Assembly (NCBI GenBank): GCA_963717955.1
Contig: CAVQXR010000001.1
Coordinates: forward strand, 310,001 to 374,000
Direction of reading: 5' to 3'
Length of the DNA: 64,000 nt
From: CAVQXR01 sp963717955
GTDB taxonomy: Bacteria; Actinomycetota; Thermoleophilia; Gaiellales; Gaiellaceae
The position numbers and the translations under genes are program-made. Positions 61,375 to 64,000 of the stretch are shown in pieces (positions within the stretch are counted from its first letter, which is position 1; the number at the start of each line of letters is the position of its first letter). The notes below the pieces were generated by a model. The model was not told where the DNA came from and did no database searches. It was given only the letters and a program-made list of their open reading frames with translations.

Positions 61375-63692
61375 GCCTCCACGCGCACCGTGATCTCGAC
61401 GCCGTCGGTCTCGAGGAGCACGGTGCCTTCGAGATCGGTCCGGTGGAGCCGGAGGCCGGGCTGGGCCCCGAGCGCCGCGAGGGTCGCCGGGGTCGGGTGA
61501 CCGTAATCGTTCCCGACGCCGCAGGAGATCACGGCGACTCTCGGCGTCAGCCGCTCGAGCAGCGCGGGAAGGCCGGGATCGGCGGAGCCGTGATGGGCAA
61601 CCTTGAGGATCTCGACCGGCGGCAGCGCGATCCGGGACGTCACCTCCGACTCGGCATCAGCGGTCAGCAGCGCCTCCACCTCGCCGAACGTGGCGAGGAG
61701 GACGATCGCGTGGCGGTTCGGGTCGTCGCCTGGGGGCGGCGGCCCGCCGGGCCAGAGAACGGTCAGGGTCAGGCCGCCGAGTTCGAACCGCCGTCCCCGG
61801 AGCACCGTCTCGACCGGCACATGCTCCCGCGTCGCCGCCGCGAGGGCACGCCGAGCATCCGCGCTCTCCGTCACCTGGCCGGAGTCGATCACGAGCTCGA
61901 CGTCGGACGCCTCCAGAACATCGGCGGCGCCCCCGATGTGGTCGCGCTGGGGATGGGTGAGGACGAGCGCCGCGAGCCGCTCGACGCCGAGATGCTTAAG
62001 CTGTTTCGCCACCCGGGCTTCGGGCGGGCCCTGGTCGACGAGGATCGCACCCTCCGGAACCTGCAGCAGGATCGCGTCGCCCTGTCCGACGTCGAGCACG
62101 GCGATGCGGAGACCCGCAGGCGGAGCCAGGGGCCGCGGGGCGAGCCATCCCCACCAGACGACACCCGCAGCCGCCACCAGCGCGAACGCGCCGAGAACGG
62201 GGCGGAGGCGACGGCGAGGAACGAGCACCAGCGCGCCGACCGCCCCGGCGATCCCGGCGAGGATCAGGACGACCCCGGGTGAGCGGACCTCGGCGAACGG
62301 CAGGTTCCCCACGAGACGCGCGACCCAGGCCAGGTAGGCGACCAGCCAGCCGTTGAGCCAGCCCAATGCCGTGGCGGCGAAGGGGAGAGCCGGGTCGAGC
62401 GCGGCCGCCCCGAGACCCAGTCCGAGGATCGGCGCCACGACGGGAGCAGCCAACACGTTCGCGACCACGGCGAGCACGGAGAGCGATCCGAACTGGAACC
62501 AGAGGACGGGGGCCGTGACGATGCTGCAGGCAATGGAGATCGAGAGGACCGTTCGCACCGCCGCCGGCAAGGGGTAGCCCTCGAGGAGGCGATCGAGACG
62601 CGGGGTGAGCAGGAAGATCGCTGCGACGGCAGAGAACGAAAGCTGGAATCCGGCGTCGAGCACGCTGTACGGGTTCCATGCGAGCAGCAGGGCGGCACCG
62701 ACCAACGCGAAGTACCAGCGGTCGCGGGGTCTGGCAGCGATCCACGCGAGCGATGCCAGGCCGCCGGCGATGCCTGCCCGGACGACCGACGGCTGCCAGC
62801 CGACGGCAGCGACGTAGGCGAGGATCGCGACGATCGCGGCACCCTCCGCCGCCAGCCGCGACAGGCCCACCAGCCACGCGGTCGCGACCACCCCGACCCC
62901 GACGTACGCCACGTTCTGGCCCGAGACCGCGAGCAGGTGGTACAGACCGGAGCGGCGGAAGGCGGTGCGAAGCTCCTCGGTGAGCCCCTCGTCGGCACCG
63001 AGCACGACGCCGGCAACGAGCGCCCGACGCTCGCCGGCGAGCCCACGCTCCAGGCCGCGTGCGATTCCGTGCCGGGCGCGGTCAACGACTCCGGCAACGC
63101 CTCCGCGGGCTCCGACGATCCGGTAGCCATCCGCGGTGATGACGACATGGACGCCCTGCCTGCGTAGATAGGCGCGCTCGTCGAAGCCGCCGTCGGGGCC
63201 GGCGCCTCGCGGCTCTCGAAGCAGGCCGATCAGCTCCAGGAGCGCCCCCTGAGGAGGGGGTGCCCGCTGCGACGGTAGCCGGAGCAGTGCCGCCTCGTCG
63301 AACGGATCGTGCCAGATCGCCCGAACACGAACCGGGACCCGGTGGCCGTAGAGGCCGGTTCGCACCGGGCCCGTGACCTCGACGGTCATCGGCCCCGCAT
63401 CGCCCACGCGCGCGGCGAGCGCGGTGTGGTCGACGATCGCAAGGCGGGCCGACCCTGACGCCAGACCGCATGTGGCGAGCGCCACGACGAGCGCGAGCGT
63501 GCGCCGGTTACCGGTCGTCAGGATCCCGATCAGGCACAGGCCGATGGCGCACGCGCCCGTGACGAGCGGGGGGACCCGGAGCACGACACTCGTCCCGAGG
63601 CCGGCGCACAGCGCCGCGGCCAGCAGGTGCGGAGCCCTGATCGTCCGCGCCTCCCGCGGAAGTGTCGCACGAGTCGCGAGATCGTCGATCAC
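61371..63692 (-). CDS. comEC: ComEC/Rec2 DNA-uptake channel
   Basis: Competence channel for single-stranded DNA import, 773 residues. An N-terminal soluble/OB-like region (about 60-200) follows two membrane spans; the Competence domain has many membrane segments with GLYHLLAVSGQNVAYVGVG and YVAAVGWQPSVVRAGIAGGL. The C-terminal metallo-beta-lactamase domain shows LDVGQGDAILLQ, LTHPQRDHIGG and KVAHHGSADPG. GTG at 63692 overlaps the comEA stop. No frameshift seen. A membrane-complete natural-transformation gene set is suggested. Confidence 0.95.
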   Translation of the reverse strand: MIDDLATRATLPREARTIRAPHLLAAALCAGLGTSVVLRVPPLVTGACAIGLCLIGILTTGNRRTLALVVALATCGLASGSARLAIVDHTALAARVGDAGPMTVEVTGPVRTGLYGHRVPVRVRAIWHDPFDEAALLRLPSQRAPPPQGALLELIGLLREPRGAGPDGGFDERAYLRRQGVHVVITADGYRIVGARGGVAGVVDRARHGIARGLERGLAGERRALVAGVVLGADEGLTEELRTAFRRSGLYHLLAVSGQNVAYVGVGVVATAWLVGLSRLAAEGAAIVAILAYVAAVGWQPSVVRAGIAGGLASLAWIAARPRDRWYFALVGAALLLAWNPYSVLDAGFQLSFSAVAAIFLLTPRLDRLLEGYPLPAAVRTVLSISIACSIVTAPVLWFQFGSLSVLAVVANVLAAPVVAPILGLGLGAAALDPALPFAATALGWLNGWLVAYLAWVARLVGNLPFAEVRSPGVVLILAGIAGAVGALVLVPRRRLRPVLGAFALVAAAGVVWWGWLAPRPLAPPAGLRIAVLDVGQGDAILLQVPEGAILVDQGPPEARVAKQLKHLGVERLAALVLTHPQRDHIGGAADVLEASDVELVIDSGQVTESADARRALAAATREHVPVETVLRGRRFELGGLTLTVLWPGGPPPPGDDPNRHAIVLLATFGEVEALLTADAESEVTSRIALPPVEILKVAHHGSADPGLPALLERLTPRVAVISCGVGNDYGHPTPATLAALGAQPGLRLHRTDLEGTVLLETDGVEITVRVEA

Positions 63693-64000
63693 GGCACGAC
63701 GAGCTCTCGCAGCTGCTCGAGGCGGGCAGGTCCGATCCCGGGGATCGCGTCCAGCTCGTCGACCGAGGTGTAGGGCCCGTGCTCGTCCCGATAATCGAGG
63801 ATCTTCTGCGCGGTGACCGGCCCCACACCCGGGAGCGCATCGAGCATCTCGAAGGTCGCGACGTTCAGCCGCACGGGCCCGGGATCGACGGGGGGCACAG
63901 TGACGTTCGTGAGCGGCGGAGCTCCCCCGCTCGCATGGGTGGGGACGACGACTTGCTGGCCGTCGACGAGCTCCTCCGCCAGATTGACGAGCATGAGCTC
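63689..64000 (-). CDS. comEA: ComEA-like DNA-binding competence protein, 5' end beyond window
   Basis: C-terminal 103 residues visible. End of an SLBB-type region (VNLAEELVDGQQVVVPTH), a Pro-rich linker, then two helix-hairpin-helix motifs: NVATFEMLDALPGVGPVTAQKI and SVDELDAIPGIGPARLEQLREL. It binds incoming double-stranded DNA outside the membrane for ComEC. The stop overlaps comEC (GTGA). An ATG at 63994 is internal; the true start lies to the right. Confidence 0.92.
   Translation of the reverse strand, partial: ELMLVNLAEELVDGQQVVVPTHASGGAPPLTNVTVPPVDPGPVRLNVATFEMLDALPGVGPVTAQKILDYRDEHGPYTSVDELDAIPGIGPARLEQLRELVVP

Overview
The window is a 64 kb piece of a chromosome of roughly 70% G+C by eye, almost fully coding, with strong G/C preference at third codon positions, frequent GTG (some TTG, possibly CTG) starts and many 1-4 base start/stop overlaps. 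Gene content and order (mreBCD-mrdA-rodA, rne-rplU-rpmA-obgE-nadD-rsfS, comEA-comEC-holA, an intron-type endonuclease against a tRNA-Ala, many Cox-like, SRPBCC and FAD-oxidase genes) suggest an actinobacterium of the Thermoleophilia/Gaiellales kind. That placement is inference from gene content. Several genes are broken by single inserted bases, including essential valS, which suggests a draft or metagenome-derived sequence.

Left third (1-31 kb), mainly metabolic and accessory. A three-subunit molybdenum hydroxylase (coxL-M-S order) runs off the left edge. It is followed by an adenylate cyclase and a complete nickel-pincer cofactor set: larB-larC-larE on the plus strand and larA on the minus strand, with a DUF1858-like peptide and a secreted beta-propeller downstream of larA. 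Next come a lipoprotein solute-binding protein, a quinone oxidoreductase, a thiolase, an M50 protease with CBS domains, corA, a CopD-like protein and a FrnE/DsbA-like protein whose first active-site cysteine codon is TGA, a selenocysteine candidate. A Tat-exported two-domain multicopper oxidase is fused translationally to a ZIP transporter. Malic enzyme, an ArsR/SRPBCC pair, an FAD oxidase, a RibD-like reductase, PEP carboxykinase, a DUF1326 protein and a secreted neocarzinostatin-like protein follow.

This third carries four copies of a 168-bp (one 126-bp) element bounded by inverted repeats that begin with CTAG. A second, two-hairpin repeat family is scattered through 6.8-36 kb.

Middle (31-43 kb), protein quality control and housekeeping: tRNA-Arg, tRNA-Leu, htpX, tig-clpP-clpX, a methyltransferase, valS, folC with a coupled 37-residue membrane peptide, a membrane zinc-ribbon protein, ndk, a second methyltransferase and maf.

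Right third (43-64 kb): the rod-shape/elongasome operon mreB, mreC, mreD, mrdA, rodA plus a DUF697-like gene. Then rne with a long arginine-rich tail, rplU, rpmA, obgE, nadD and rsfS, followed by a broken PD-(D/E)XK endonuclease overlapping tRNA-Ala, a metallophosphoesterase, leuS, and on the minus strand comEA-comEC-holA running off the right edge.

Many genes have a TANNNT -10-like hexamer only 6-12 bases before the start codon, so leaderless transcripts seem common. No CRISPR array, rRNA, phage genes or transposase gene were seen.
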